Positions 57,350-64,000 of a stretch of DNA of 64,000 bases are shown here, in pieces; the stretch's first letter is position 1, and every line of letters begins with the position of its first letter. Source of the DNA: Lentzea waywayandensis (GTDB lineage Bacteria > Actinomycetota > Actinomycetes > Mycobacteriales > Pseudonocardiaceae); the NCBI RefSeq assembly GCF_900115955.1, contig NZ_FOYL01000021.1:62001-126000 (forward strand), read 5' to 3'. The position numbers and the translations under genes are program-made. The notes below the pieces were generated by a model. The model worked only from the letters and a program-made list of their open reading frames with translations, was not told where the DNA came from and did no database searches.

Positions 57350-59970
57350 ATGCGAGCTTCCAGGGCCGCGGCGTCCGCGTCGCGGCCCTGTTCCCGGTAG
57401 AGCTCCAGAGCGCGGTCCCAGTGCTCGCGCGCCCGCACGTCCTGACCGGCCGCCGCGTGCACGTCGCCGAGGTGCTCCAGCACCGTGGCCAGTTCGGCGG
57501 AGTTGTCCATCTCCCGGTACAGCGCCAGCGCCTCGCCGTAGTGCGTGACGGCGTCGGCGTGGCGGCCGTCGTGGTGGGCGATGTGCGCGAGGCTGTCCAG
57601 CGTCGCGGCGACGCCCTCCGCGTGACCGAGTTTGGTGTTGAGCAGCATGGCCTCCTCGCAGAACGTCCGGGCTTCGGCGTAGCGGCCCAGGCACGCGTAC
57701 CGCCAGCCGACCTCGTTCAGCGACTCGGCCTCGCGGACCTCCGACCCGGCGGTGCGGAACTTCTCCAGTCCGAGCACCGAGTGCTCCAGCGCCTTCTCCA
57801 GGTCGCCCTCGTACTCGGCCGCCCAGGCGATCGATCGGTGCGCGGCTCCGTGCGCCATGGGGTCGTCGTTGCGCGCGAACAACTCCAGGCTGCGCTCGAA
57901 GTGCTCGTGTCCCAGCGAGGACTGGCCCAGCTCGACGTAGTTCGCGCCGAGGCACATGTGCGCGGTCGCCTGCTTGGTCTCGTCCCCCATGGCCTCGGCG
58001 GCCCGCAGCGCCGCCAGCCAGGCCTCCACGTCGTCGAACGTGCGCCCGCGCCGCAGGTGGTAGTTGTTCAGCGTGCGGCCGATCATCCAGGCCACGTCGA
58101 AGGCGCCGCGTTCCAGGGCTTGCCGTTGCTCGGTGACCAGGCAGGCGTGCTCGGCGTCGAACCACGCCATCACGGCGGCGTTGCTCTCGAACGCGAGCGT
58201 GTGGCTGCTTTCGTGCTCCGGCAACGGTTTGTGCGGCTCCTGAGCGAGCGCGGCGGCGCGGGCGGTGGCGGCGTAGAAGTCGGCAAGGCGCGTGCCGGCG
58301 TCGGCGGGAAGGTCCGCCGCGTACAGGCCGACGAGGTCGTGCATCCGGTACCGGCCGGGCACGTGCTGCTGCACCAGGTGCGCGTTCTCCAGCTCCCGCA
58401 ACACCATCCTCGTCCGCGCGACCGTGCGGTCCAGCAACGCCGCTGCCGCCGCGAGGCTCACGTCCGCCGTGCCGACGGTGCCGAGCAGGCCGAACGCGCG
58501 TGCCGCCTCCTCCGACAGCGCCGCCACGGACCACGAGAACACCGTCCGCAGGTTCGTGCCGATCTCGCCCGCGTCCAGTGCGTCGAGCGGCTGCTCGCGC
58601 AGTTCCCCGGCGAACGCCGCCAGCGGGAAGTCCGGTTCCATCGCGGCCCGCGCGGCGACGATCGACAATGCCAGCGGCAGGCCTCCGCACCAGCTCACCA
58701 GGTCCGCGACCACCTCGGGTTCGGCCGCCACGCGCTCGGCGCCCAGCCTGGCCACGAGGAACTCGCGGGCGTCGGCCGGGTGCAGCACGTCCAACGAGAC
58801 AGAGCGTGCCCCGTGCGCGGCCACCAGCCCGGCGAGCTTGAGGCGGCTCGTGACCAGCACCGTCGCGTCCGAGCCCGGGAGCAGCGGCACGACCTGCTCG
58901 GTGGAGCGGGCGTTGTCGAGCAGGACCAGCATCCGCCTGCCCGCGACGACGCTGCGGTAGCGCGCGGCCCGTGCGTCCAGGCCCGCCGGGATCGTCTCCT
59001 CCCCCAGCGCCTCCAGGAACTCGCGCAGCACCGTCTCCGGCGGTGTCGGCTCGGCGGACGGGTCGAAGCCGCGCAGGTTCACGTAGAGCTGGCCGTCCGG
59101 GAACTCGGCGAGGTGCCGGTGCGCCCAGTGCAGTGCCAGCGCGGTCTTGCCGATGCCGCCCGTCCCGCCGATCGCGGTGATCACGACGGTGCCGGCCGAG
59201 CCCAGCGCGGCCAGTTCGTCGGTGCGGCCGGTGAACCACGGGTGCGGCGCGGGCAGCTGACGAGGTCCGCCGGCGCGTTCCTCCACGCTGCCGTTGAGAA
59301 TCCGCTGATGCATGTCCTGCAACGGTTTGCTCGGATCGACGCCGAGCTCGTCGGCCAGGCGGTGGCGCACGATCTCGTAGTGCCGCAACGCCTCCGCGTC
59401 GTTGCCCGACCGGTGCAGCGCCAGCATCAGTTGCGCGGCAAGGCGTTCGTCGAGCTGGCGTTCGCCTGCCAGCTGCCGCAACGAGGGCAGCAGCGCGGCG
59501 TGCCGGCCGGCCGCGAGCGCCGCGTCGTTGCGGTCCAGTTCGGCGGCGACGCGTTCGGCGTGCAGGCTCTCGCGCAGCGCGTCGAACCACGGCGACTCAA
59601 GCCCGTCCAGTGCCTGGCCGCGCCACAGACCGAGCGCCGTGTCGAAGTCCCGATCGCGCACGAGAGCCCGGAAGCGGAACAGGTCGACCTGCGCTGGATC
59701 GACCGTGAGGCGATATCCGGCCGGTGAGCGTTCGATGTCCAGTTCGATCAGCTTACGAAGCTTTGACACGTAGCCGTAGAGCGTCTCGCGCGCTCGCAGC
59801 GGCGCCCGCTCACCCCAGACGCGGTCGAGCAGCCGGTCGACCGGAACCGGCCGTCCCTCCTCCATCAGCAGCGCGACCAGCACAGACCGTTGCCGGACGT
59901 GGCCGATCTCGACCGACTCACCCCGGTCGCGCACCTCGACGGCGCCGAGCAGCCCGAACTCCAAGATCAC
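57346..59970 (-). CDS. AfsR/SARP-family regulator (BTAD, NB-ARC, TPR)
   Basis: This 874-residue regulator has an N-terminal OmpR-like DNA-binding domain (VGERAPLRARETLYGYVSKLRKLI) and BTAD (up to about 240), an NB-ARC ATPase with Walker A GGTGGIGKT at 268-276 and MLVLLDN at about 347, and a C-terminal TPR region from about 640. It is a pathway regulator of the AfsR type that controls secondary metabolism. The GTG at 59970 is the start. A tandem heptamer in front suggests autoregulation. No biosynthetic cluster is next to it, and the MFS exporter at 55376 converges on it. Confidence 0.93.
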   Translation of the reverse strand: MILEFGLLGAVEVRDRGESVEIGHVRQRSVLVALLMEEGRPVPVDRLLDRVWGERAPLRARETLYGYVSKLRKLIELDIERSPAGYRLTVDPAQVDLFRFRALVRDRDFDTALGLWRGQALDGLESPWFDALRESLHAERVAAELDRNDAALAAGRHAALLPSLRQLAGERQLDERLAAQLMLALHRSGNDAEALRHYEIVRHRLADELGVDPSKPLQDMHQRILNGSVEERAGGPRQLPAPHPWFTGRTDELAALGSAGTVVITAIGGTGGIGKTALALHWAHRHLAEFPDGQLYVNLRGFDPSAEPTPPETVLREFLEALGEETIPAGLDARAARYRSVVAGRRMLVLLDNARSTEQVVPLLPGSDATVLVTSRLKLAGLVAAHGARSVSLDVLHPADAREFLVARLGAERVAAEPEVVADLVSWCGGLPLALSIVAARAAMEPDFPLAAFAGELREQPLDALDAGEIGTNLRTVFSWSVAALSEEAARAFGLLGTVGTADVSLAAAAALLDRTVARTRMVLRELENAHLVQQHVPGRYRMHDLVGLYAADLPADAGTRLADFYAATARAAALAQEPHKPLPEHESSHTLAFESNAAVMAWFDAEHACLVTEQRQALERGAFDVAWMIGRTLNNYHLRRGRTFDDVEAWLAALRAAEAMGDETKQATAHMCLGANYVELGQSSLGHEHFERSLELFARNDDPMAHGAAHRSIAWAAEYEGDLEKALEHSVLGLEKFRTAGSEVREAESLNEVGWRYACLGRYAEARTFCEEAMLLNTKLGHAEGVAATLDSLAHIAHHDGRHADAVTHYGEALALYREMDNSAELATVLEHLGDVHAAAGQDVRAREHWDRALELYREQGRDADAAALEARI

Positions 59971-59990
59971 CCCTCAGCCAGTGGATTCAA

Positions 59991-60008
59991 GGTTCATCCT
60001 AGGTTCGT
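59991..60008. promoter_or_regulatory. SARP-box-like direct repeats
   Basis: GGTTCAT (59991-59997) and GGTTCGT (60002-60008) are heptamer direct repeats with an 11-bp period, the geometry recognised by SARP proteins. They lie 21-38 bp upstream of the AfsR-type gene and could be its own binding site. Confidence 0.5.
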
Positions 60009-60038
60009 CCTCGACCAAACGGGCAAGGTCGTTCTCGC

Positions 60039-60082
60039 GGAGGGCCCCACCACATCCGGCAGCCCAGCCACCGGGGCCCTCC
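60039..60082. other. Inverted repeat upstream of endonuclease-like gene
   Basis: GGAGGGCCCC and GGGGCCCTCC are perfect 10-bp arms 24 bp apart. The hairpin lies in the divergent gap between the SARP gene and the EEP gene. It has no U tract. It could be a leader structure of the EEP transcript, an attenuator or a protein site. Confidence 0.4.
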
Positions 60083-60154
60083 ACCATCGGCGCAGTGAAA
60101 GATCACCCGAGCGGACCAGGGCGAACACGTTCCTCCACATGCGACCCTGAAGTC

Positions 60155-61288
60155 GTGAGCACCACGCGAATCGGTTCGTTCAACGTGGAGAACATGTTCG
60201 AACGTCCCAAAGTGATGGGCCGCAACGCCACCAAACACGCGGCCCCGACTCTGGCCGCCCACGCCCGTTTCAACGAACTCATCGCCGCCGAGACCTACAC
60301 GCCGGAAGTCAAGGAAGAGCTCAAGGAACACCTGACGACGCTGGAGTTGCTCAGGAGCGACCGGAGCAAGTACGCGATCCTGCGGCGCATCCGCGGCCGT
60401 TTCCTCGCGCGCCACCGCACCGGCGAAACCTCAGTCGTGGCAAGCGGACGCGAGTCCTGGGTCGGCTGGGTCGAGCTCACCACCGAACCCATCAGCGAGC
60501 TCGCCACGCGGCACACCGCCCAGGTGATGCGCGACGTCGGCGCGGACGTCCTAGGCGTGGTCGAGGCCGAGTCGCGCGAACTGCTGCACATGTTCTCCGC
60601 CAGCATGCTCAAGCACGTCGGCTGGACCCCGTACGAGGAGGTCCACCTCATCGACGGCAACGACGAGCGCGGCATCAACGTCGGATTGCTGACGCGAGAA
60701 GAACATCAGGTCATCACCATCCGCACGCACGTGTACGCACGGGACAGCTCGGGCACGATCTTCTCCCGCGACTGCGCCGAATACCACGTCCGCACGCCCA
60801 CCGGTCCCGAGGTCGTCGTGCTCGTGAACCATCTGAAGTCCAAGGGCTACGGCGCCCCCGGCGACCCGATCGGCGCCCGCCGCCGCTTCCGCCAGGCCGT
60901 CCGCATCGCCCGCATCGTCAACCGCCTGCGCGACGAGGGCCACGAGTACATCGCCGTCGTGGGCGACCTCAACGACACCGCGGACAGCGAGGCGCTGCGA
61001 CCGTTGTTCCAGCGCACGGGTCTGCGCGACATCAGCGAGCACGAGAACTTCGACTGGGACCACCGGCTCGGCACCTATCGCGGCGTCAACGAGAAAGGCA
61101 AGATCGACTACGTCCTGCTCACCCCGGAACTGTTCGCGAAGGCCACCGGGGGCGGCGTCTTCCGCAAGGGCGTGTGGCGCGGCCCGCGGACCAAGAACCG
61201 TTGGGACGTCTACGAAACCATGACGAACGAGGTACACGCGGCCAGCGACCACGCCGCGATCTACGCCGACATCGACTGGAGCGCCTAG
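60155..61288 (+). CDS. Endonuclease/exonuclease/phosphatase (EEP) family protein
   Basis: This 377-residue protein has the EEP motifs: IGSFNVENMFERP, the glutamate in LGVVEAES, NHLKSK, VVGDLND, KIDYVLLTPEL and ASDHAAIYADI. The EEP family includes nucleases and phosphatases. A region of about 90 residues after the first motif is an insertion not seen in minimal members. No signal peptide is present from the GTG at 60155, so action is probably cytoplasmic. A longer in-frame start at 59981 is unlikely because the leader lacks homology. It overlaps the convergent DUF1905 gene by 4 bp. Confidence 0.9.
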   Translation: MSTTRIGSFNVENMFERPKVMGRNATKHAAPTLAAHARFNELIAAETYTPEVKEELKEHLTTLELLRSDRSKYAILRRIRGRFLARHRTGETSVVASGRESWVGWVELTTEPISELATRHTAQVMRDVGADVLGVVEAESRELLHMFSASMLKHVGWTPYEEVHLIDGNDERGINVGLLTREEHQVITIRTHVYARDSSGTIFSRDCAEYHVRTPTGPEVVVLVNHLKSKGYGAPGDPIGARRRFRQAVRIARIVNRLRDEGHEYIAVVGDLNDTADSEALRPLFQRTGLRDISEHENFDWDHRLGTYRGVNEKGKIDYVLLTPELFAKATGGGVFRKGVWRGPRTKNRWDVYETMTNEVHAASDHAAIYADIDWSA

Positions 61289-61575
61289 ACCAGTTCGACG
61301 GTCACCTCGATGACATCGCCCGGCCCGACGTCGTTCTTCTTGCGCACGGCGGCCTTGATCGGCAGCACGTAACAGCCGGACTGCTTGTCGGGGAACACCG
61401 AGGTCGACCAGGTGCTGGCGCCGACTCCGGCCCGGACCTTCACCGAGCCGAAGCCGGGACCGGGCGTGGCGATGTCGCGGATCTGGTCCGAAACGTCGTC
61501 CGGCAGCGTCACGAAAGTCCACGTGTCCATGCGGCGGGCATCCCAGAGCCACAATTCTGCGGCGAAGACGAACAT
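61285..61575 (-). CDS. DUF1905 family protein
   Basis: This 96-residue protein has the DUF1905 beta-barrel pattern: FVFAAELWLWDARRMDTWTFVTLP, FGSVKVRAGVGASTWSTSVFPDKQSGCYVLPIKAAVRKKNDVGPGDVIEVTVEL. Function unknown; related domains are joined to YdeI-type proteins. The ATG at 61575 is chosen. It is convergent with the EEP gene. Confidence 0.88.
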   Translation of the reverse strand: MFVFAAELWLWDARRMDTWTFVTLPDDVSDQIRDIATPGPGFGSVKVRAGVGASTWSTSVFPDKQSGCYVLPIKAAVRKKNDVGPGDVIEVTVELV

Positions 61576-61651
61576 CTTCACAGTATGGAGCCGAACAGGT
61601 GATGTGTCCGTCGTCGCATCACGTAATGGCATCTACGTCTTGAATGGCACC

Positions 61652-61670
61652 TTAGGTTAGCTTTACCTTG
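61652..61670. promoter_or_regulatory. DtxR/IdeR iron box
   Basis: TTAGGTTAGCTTTACCTTG matches the 19-bp IdeR/DtxR consensus at 14 positions, with a perfect left half TTAGGTTAG. It lies 44 bp upstream of the iron-binding protein gene and supports iron repression. Confidence 0.78.
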
Positions 61671-61714
61671 TCGGCGCCCTGTTTGACGTGGGGATTGGCC
61701 GAGGAGGACCGCCG

Positions 61715-62725
61715 GTGAGGCGTCGAGCACGGATCGTGACACTGGCGGCGGCACTGTTGGCGTCGACGTTGACCGCCTGCAGTTCCGCAGACGACCTGAT
61801 CATTTACTCGGGCCGCAACGAACAATTGGTCGGCGCCCTCCTGGACCAGCTCGAGGACGCCGTCGGAATCGATGTCGAGGTCCGTTACGGCGGCAGTGGC
61901 GAAATGGCCGCGCAGCTGCTGGAGGAAGGGCAGGGCACCGAAGCGGACGTGTTCTTCTCGCAGGACGCCGGCGCCCTCGGAGCGATCGGCGCGCAGGGCC
62001 GCCTGGCCGAGCTGCCGGCCGACGTGCTCGGCATGGTGCCGGAGAACTACCAGGCCAAGGACAGGAGCTGGGTGGCCACGAGCGCCCGCGCTCGCGTGAT
62101 CGCCTACGACCCCCGCGTGGTCGAGGAGAGCGAACTGCCCAGGACGATCGAGGAGGTCGTCGACCCGAAGTGGAAGGGCAGGGTCGGCTACGCGCCGGCC
62201 AACGGGTCGTGGCAGGCGTTCGTGACCTCCGTGCGGGTGCTCAAGGGCGAGGACTTCGCCAAGGACTGGCTGAAGAAGTTCGCGGCCAACGAACCGAAGC
62301 GGTTCGACAACAACATCAGCATCCTCAAGGCGGTCGACGAGGGCCAGCTCCCCTTCGGACTGATCAACCACTACTACTGGTACGCGTCGGCCGCGGAGAA
62401 GGGCGGCGAGGCCAACATGAAGGCCAAGCTGCACCGGGTGGGAGGCGGTGACCCGCTCGCCCTGGTCAACGTGGCTGGAGTCGGGATCATCCAGGGCTCC
62501 AACCAGAGCGAGGCCGCGCGGAAGGCCGTGCGGTTCTTGCTGTCCGAACAGGCGCAACGGCACTTCGCCGACCAGACCGCCGAGTACCCGGCCAATCCGG
62601 GGGTGAAGTCGAGCAAACACCAGCTGCCGCCGATCACGGACCTGCAGTCGCCCGACATCGACCTCTCCAAGCTGTCGTCGCTGCAGGAGACGGTGAAGCT
62701 GCTGCAGGAAGCGGGGTTGTCCTGA
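61715..62725 (+). CDS. Iron(III) ABC transporter substrate-binding lipoprotein (FbpA/FutA-type)
   Basis: This 336-residue lipoprotein has a lipobox LTAC with Cys at residue 23 and the iron-binding-protein pattern LIIYSGRNEQLVGALLDQLEDAVGIDVEVRYGGSGEMAAQLLEEG. The C-terminal iron-coordinating tyrosine pair is likely the YY in INHYYWYA. The domain binds ferric iron outside the membrane and hands it to the permease. The GTG start has GAGGAGGA upstream. It is the first gene of an IdeR-box-controlled operon and overlaps the permease. Confidence 0.92.
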   Translation: MRRRARIVTLAAALLASTLTACSSADDLIIYSGRNEQLVGALLDQLEDAVGIDVEVRYGGSGEMAAQLLEEGQGTEADVFFSQDAGALGAIGAQGRLAELPADVLGMVPENYQAKDRSWVATSARARVIAYDPRVVEESELPRTIEEVVDPKWKGRVGYAPANGSWQAFVTSVRVLKGEDFAKDWLKKFAANEPKRFDNNISILKAVDEGQLPFGLINHYYWYASAAEKGGEANMKAKLHRVGGGDPLALVNVAGVGIIQGSNQSEAARKAVRFLLSEQAQRHFADQTAEYPANPGVKSSKHQLPPITDLQSPDIDLSKLSSLQETVKLLQEAGLS

Positions 62726-64000
62726 GGCCCGGCCACCGGGCCGCGCCTGTACTGACCACGCTCTCCCTCCTCGTCGCCGCGATGGCCGTGCTGCCGCTGG
62801 TGTACCTGGTCGTGCGTTCGTTCGAACGCGGCGGGAGCGTCGTGTGGGACGTGCTGGCGAGAACCCGGACGGCGGAACTGGCACTGCGGAGCCTGACGCT
62901 CGCGGTGTCGGTGACGGCGGCGTGCCTCGTCCTGGGCGTGCTCAGCGCGTGGCTCGTCGCCCGGTCGGACCTGCCGGGACGCCGGGCCTTCGGAGTGCTG
63001 CTGGTGCTGCCGCTCGCGGTGCCGTCCTACGTCGCCGGGTTCACCTGGATCTCCGTGGTACCGGACCTCACGGGATTCGCGGGCGCGTTCGTGGTCCTGA
63101 CCCTGGTGTCCTACCCGTACGTGCTGCTGCCGGTCGCGGCCGCGTTGCGCACGGCCGATCCGTCGGTGGAGGAGGTCGCGCGGTCGCTCGGCCGGACTCG
63201 ACGCCAGGTGTTCTTCGCCGTGACGGTGCGGCAGATCCGGCCCGCGGCGCTCGCCGGTGGGCTGCTGGTGGCGCTGTACGTGCTGAGCGACTTCGGTGCC
63301 GTGTCGCTGATGCGGTACGAGGCGTTCACGCTCGGCATCTACACGAGCTACCGGGCGACGTTCGACCGCACGCCCGCGGCGATCCTCGGCCTGGTCCTGG
63401 TCGTGCTCGCCATCGCGTTGACGGTGGGCGAACGACGGGCGCGCGGCCTGGTCGCGCACCGCGGTCGCCGGCAGCCGTCGGCCGCGCCGCTGGGACGGGC
63501 TCGCGTGCCCGCGCTGGCGGGGACGATCGCGCTGGTCCTGCTGACCCTCGGGGTGCCGGTGGTCAGCCTGGCGTGGTGGCTCGCGGCGGGCACGTCGACG
63601 TTCTCCGTCACCGACGTGCTGGCGACGACCGGCAACACCGTCGCCGTGTCGGCGTTCGGCGCTCTGCTGACCCTGCTGCTGGCGCTGCCGGTGGGGATCC
63701 TGGCCGCGCGGCATCAGGGCCGGCTCGCACGAGGGGTCGAGCTGGCCGGCTTCGCGGGACACGCGCTACCGGGCATCACCGTCGGGCTGGCGCTGGTGTT
63801 CTTCGGGATCCGGTTCGCCCCGGCGCTGTACCAGACGGTGCCGATGCTCGCGTTCGCCTACGCGGTGCTGTTCCTGCCATTGGCCGTGGGAGCTGTGCGC
63901 ACGGGTGTCGCGCACGCGCCGCCGGTACTGGAGGACGTGTCGCGCTCCCTCGGGCACGGGCGGTGGCGGACGGGGTTGCGGGTCACCGTGCCGCTGGCCG
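62722..64000 (+). CDS. Iron ABC transporter permease (FbpB-type), 3' end outside window
   Basis: This is the membrane permease of the ferric importer. The frame runs open to the window end (426 codons visible) and encodes a fused two-part permease with two EAA loops, EEVARSLGRTRRQVFFAVTVRQI and EDVSRSLGHGRWRTGLRVTV. Hydrophobic segments include LSLLVAAMAVLPLVYLVV. The likely start is CTG at 62722 (reading RPGHRAAPVLTT), which overlaps the stop of the binding-protein gene as CTGA; there is no ATG/GTG/TTG in frame before the ATG at 62782. If the ATG at 62782 is used, part of TM1 is lost. Confidence 0.88.
   Translation, partial: MRPGHRAAPVLTTLSLLVAAMAVLPLVYLVVRSFERGGSVVWDVLARTRTAELALRSLTLAVSVTAACLVLGVLSAWLVARSDLPGRRAFGVLLVLPLAVPSYVAGFTWISVVPDLTGFAGAFVVLTLVSYPYVLLPVAAALRTADPSVEEVARSLGRTRRQVFFAVTVRQIRPAALAGGLLVALYVLSDFGAVSLMRYEAFTLGIYTSYRATFDRTPAAILGLVLVVLAIALTVGERRARGLVAHRGRRQPSAAPLGRARVPALAGTIALVLLTLGVPVVSLAWWLAAGTSTFSVTDVLATTGNTVAVSAFGALLTLLLALPVGILAARHQGRLARGVELAGFAGHALPGITVGLALVFFGIRFAPALYQTVPMLAFAYAVLFLPLAVGAVRTGVAHAPPVLEDVSRSLGHGRWRTGLRVTVPLA

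Noticed and set aside
56855..59590. A 911-codon minus-strand frame overlapping the SARP regulator in another frame
   Set aside because: The BTAD, NB-ARC and TPR patterns are in the other frame; this one is Arg/Gly-rich and has no motif.
57346..59970. A biosynthetic gene cluster around the AfsR-type regulator
   Set aside because: No PKS, NRPS, terpene or RiPP genes lie nearby; the exporter and regulator alone are not enough.
60039..60082. Hairpin upstream of the EEP gene as a terminator of the SARP gene
   Set aside because: It lies upstream of the start of the SARP gene rather than after its stop and has no U tract.
1..64000. CRISPR array, tRNA, rRNA or insertion sequence
   Set aside because: No regular repeat-spacer pattern, no tRNA-like GGTTCGAATCC arm or rRNA conserved segments, and no transposase frame was found.

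Overview
The window is chromosomal DNA from a high-GC actinomycete. Evidence is the dense G/C-ending codon use, many GTG and some TTG starts, short genes coupled by GTGA/ATGA overlaps, two DtxR/IdeR-type iron boxes, a SARP/NB-ARC/TPR regulator and many TetR, MarR and LysR regulators. The gene families (CATRA conflict proteins, MAB_1171c, CU044_5270, DUF6928) suggest Pseudonocardiales (Lentzea/Saccharothrix-like); that placement is inference from memory. I see no rRNA, tRNA, CRISPR array, insertion sequence or PKS/NRPS genes.

Layout. 1-7.8 kb: an MHS-type symporter and a secreted tannase/feruloyl esterase (probably hydrolysis outside the cell followed by uptake), a LysR/MFS divergent pair, a DUF1963-like protein, a lipoprotein and argG. 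7.8-13.1 kb: a three-gene CATRA conflict module, consisting of a CHAT caspase-like/TPR protein of 1144 aa facing a CATRA small protein and a CATRA-SEFIR protein. This is the most interesting locus. 13.3-20 kb: an IdeR-box siderophore-interacting protein and a five-gene acyl-CoA operon with a divergent TetR gene. 20-26 kb: a cobalamin riboswitch in front of metE, a secreted necrosis-inducing NLP/NPP1 protein, and a TetR/SDR/SDR module.

26-36 kb: a polysaccharide deacetylase/MOSC/msrA/AI-2E-family transporter string, an HxlR regulator with a SnoaL-like gene, and a reductase and TetR gene placed head to head that both lack their N-termini (probable deletion junction near 30.32 kb). Then come an FAD monooxygenase, MarR and TetR regulators, an SRPBCC protein behind two 16-bp palindromes, and an ECF sigma factor with a CU044_5270 partner. 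36-44.9 kb: a LexA-like repressor with a probably leaderless mRNA, LysR with DJ-1/PfpI, an ABC system, an LLM flavin oxidoreductase/MarR/FMN reductase operon, and a second SDR/TetR pair related to the one at 24 kb.

44.9-49.7 kb: an SsuABC/NMT1-type importer facing an FAD monooxygenase and cupin pair. 50-52.4 kb: an XRE/ImmA-IrrE/MAB_1171c trio behind nested inverted repeats. 52.4-54.7 kb: a GMC/sorbitol-dehydrogenase-type membrane oxidoreductase with its small subunit and an ABM protein. 54.7-60 kb: DUF6928, a 14-TM MFS exporter with a C-terminal winged-helix-like domain, and an AfsR-type SARP regulator. 60-64 kb: an endonuclease/exonuclease/phosphatase protein, DUF1905, and an iron-box-controlled ferric-iron ABC importer that runs off the window.

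All family calls come from reading the translated sequence; none was checked by a database search. No gene-free stretch exceeds 300 bases except the metE leader at 19934-20258, which holds the riboswitch.
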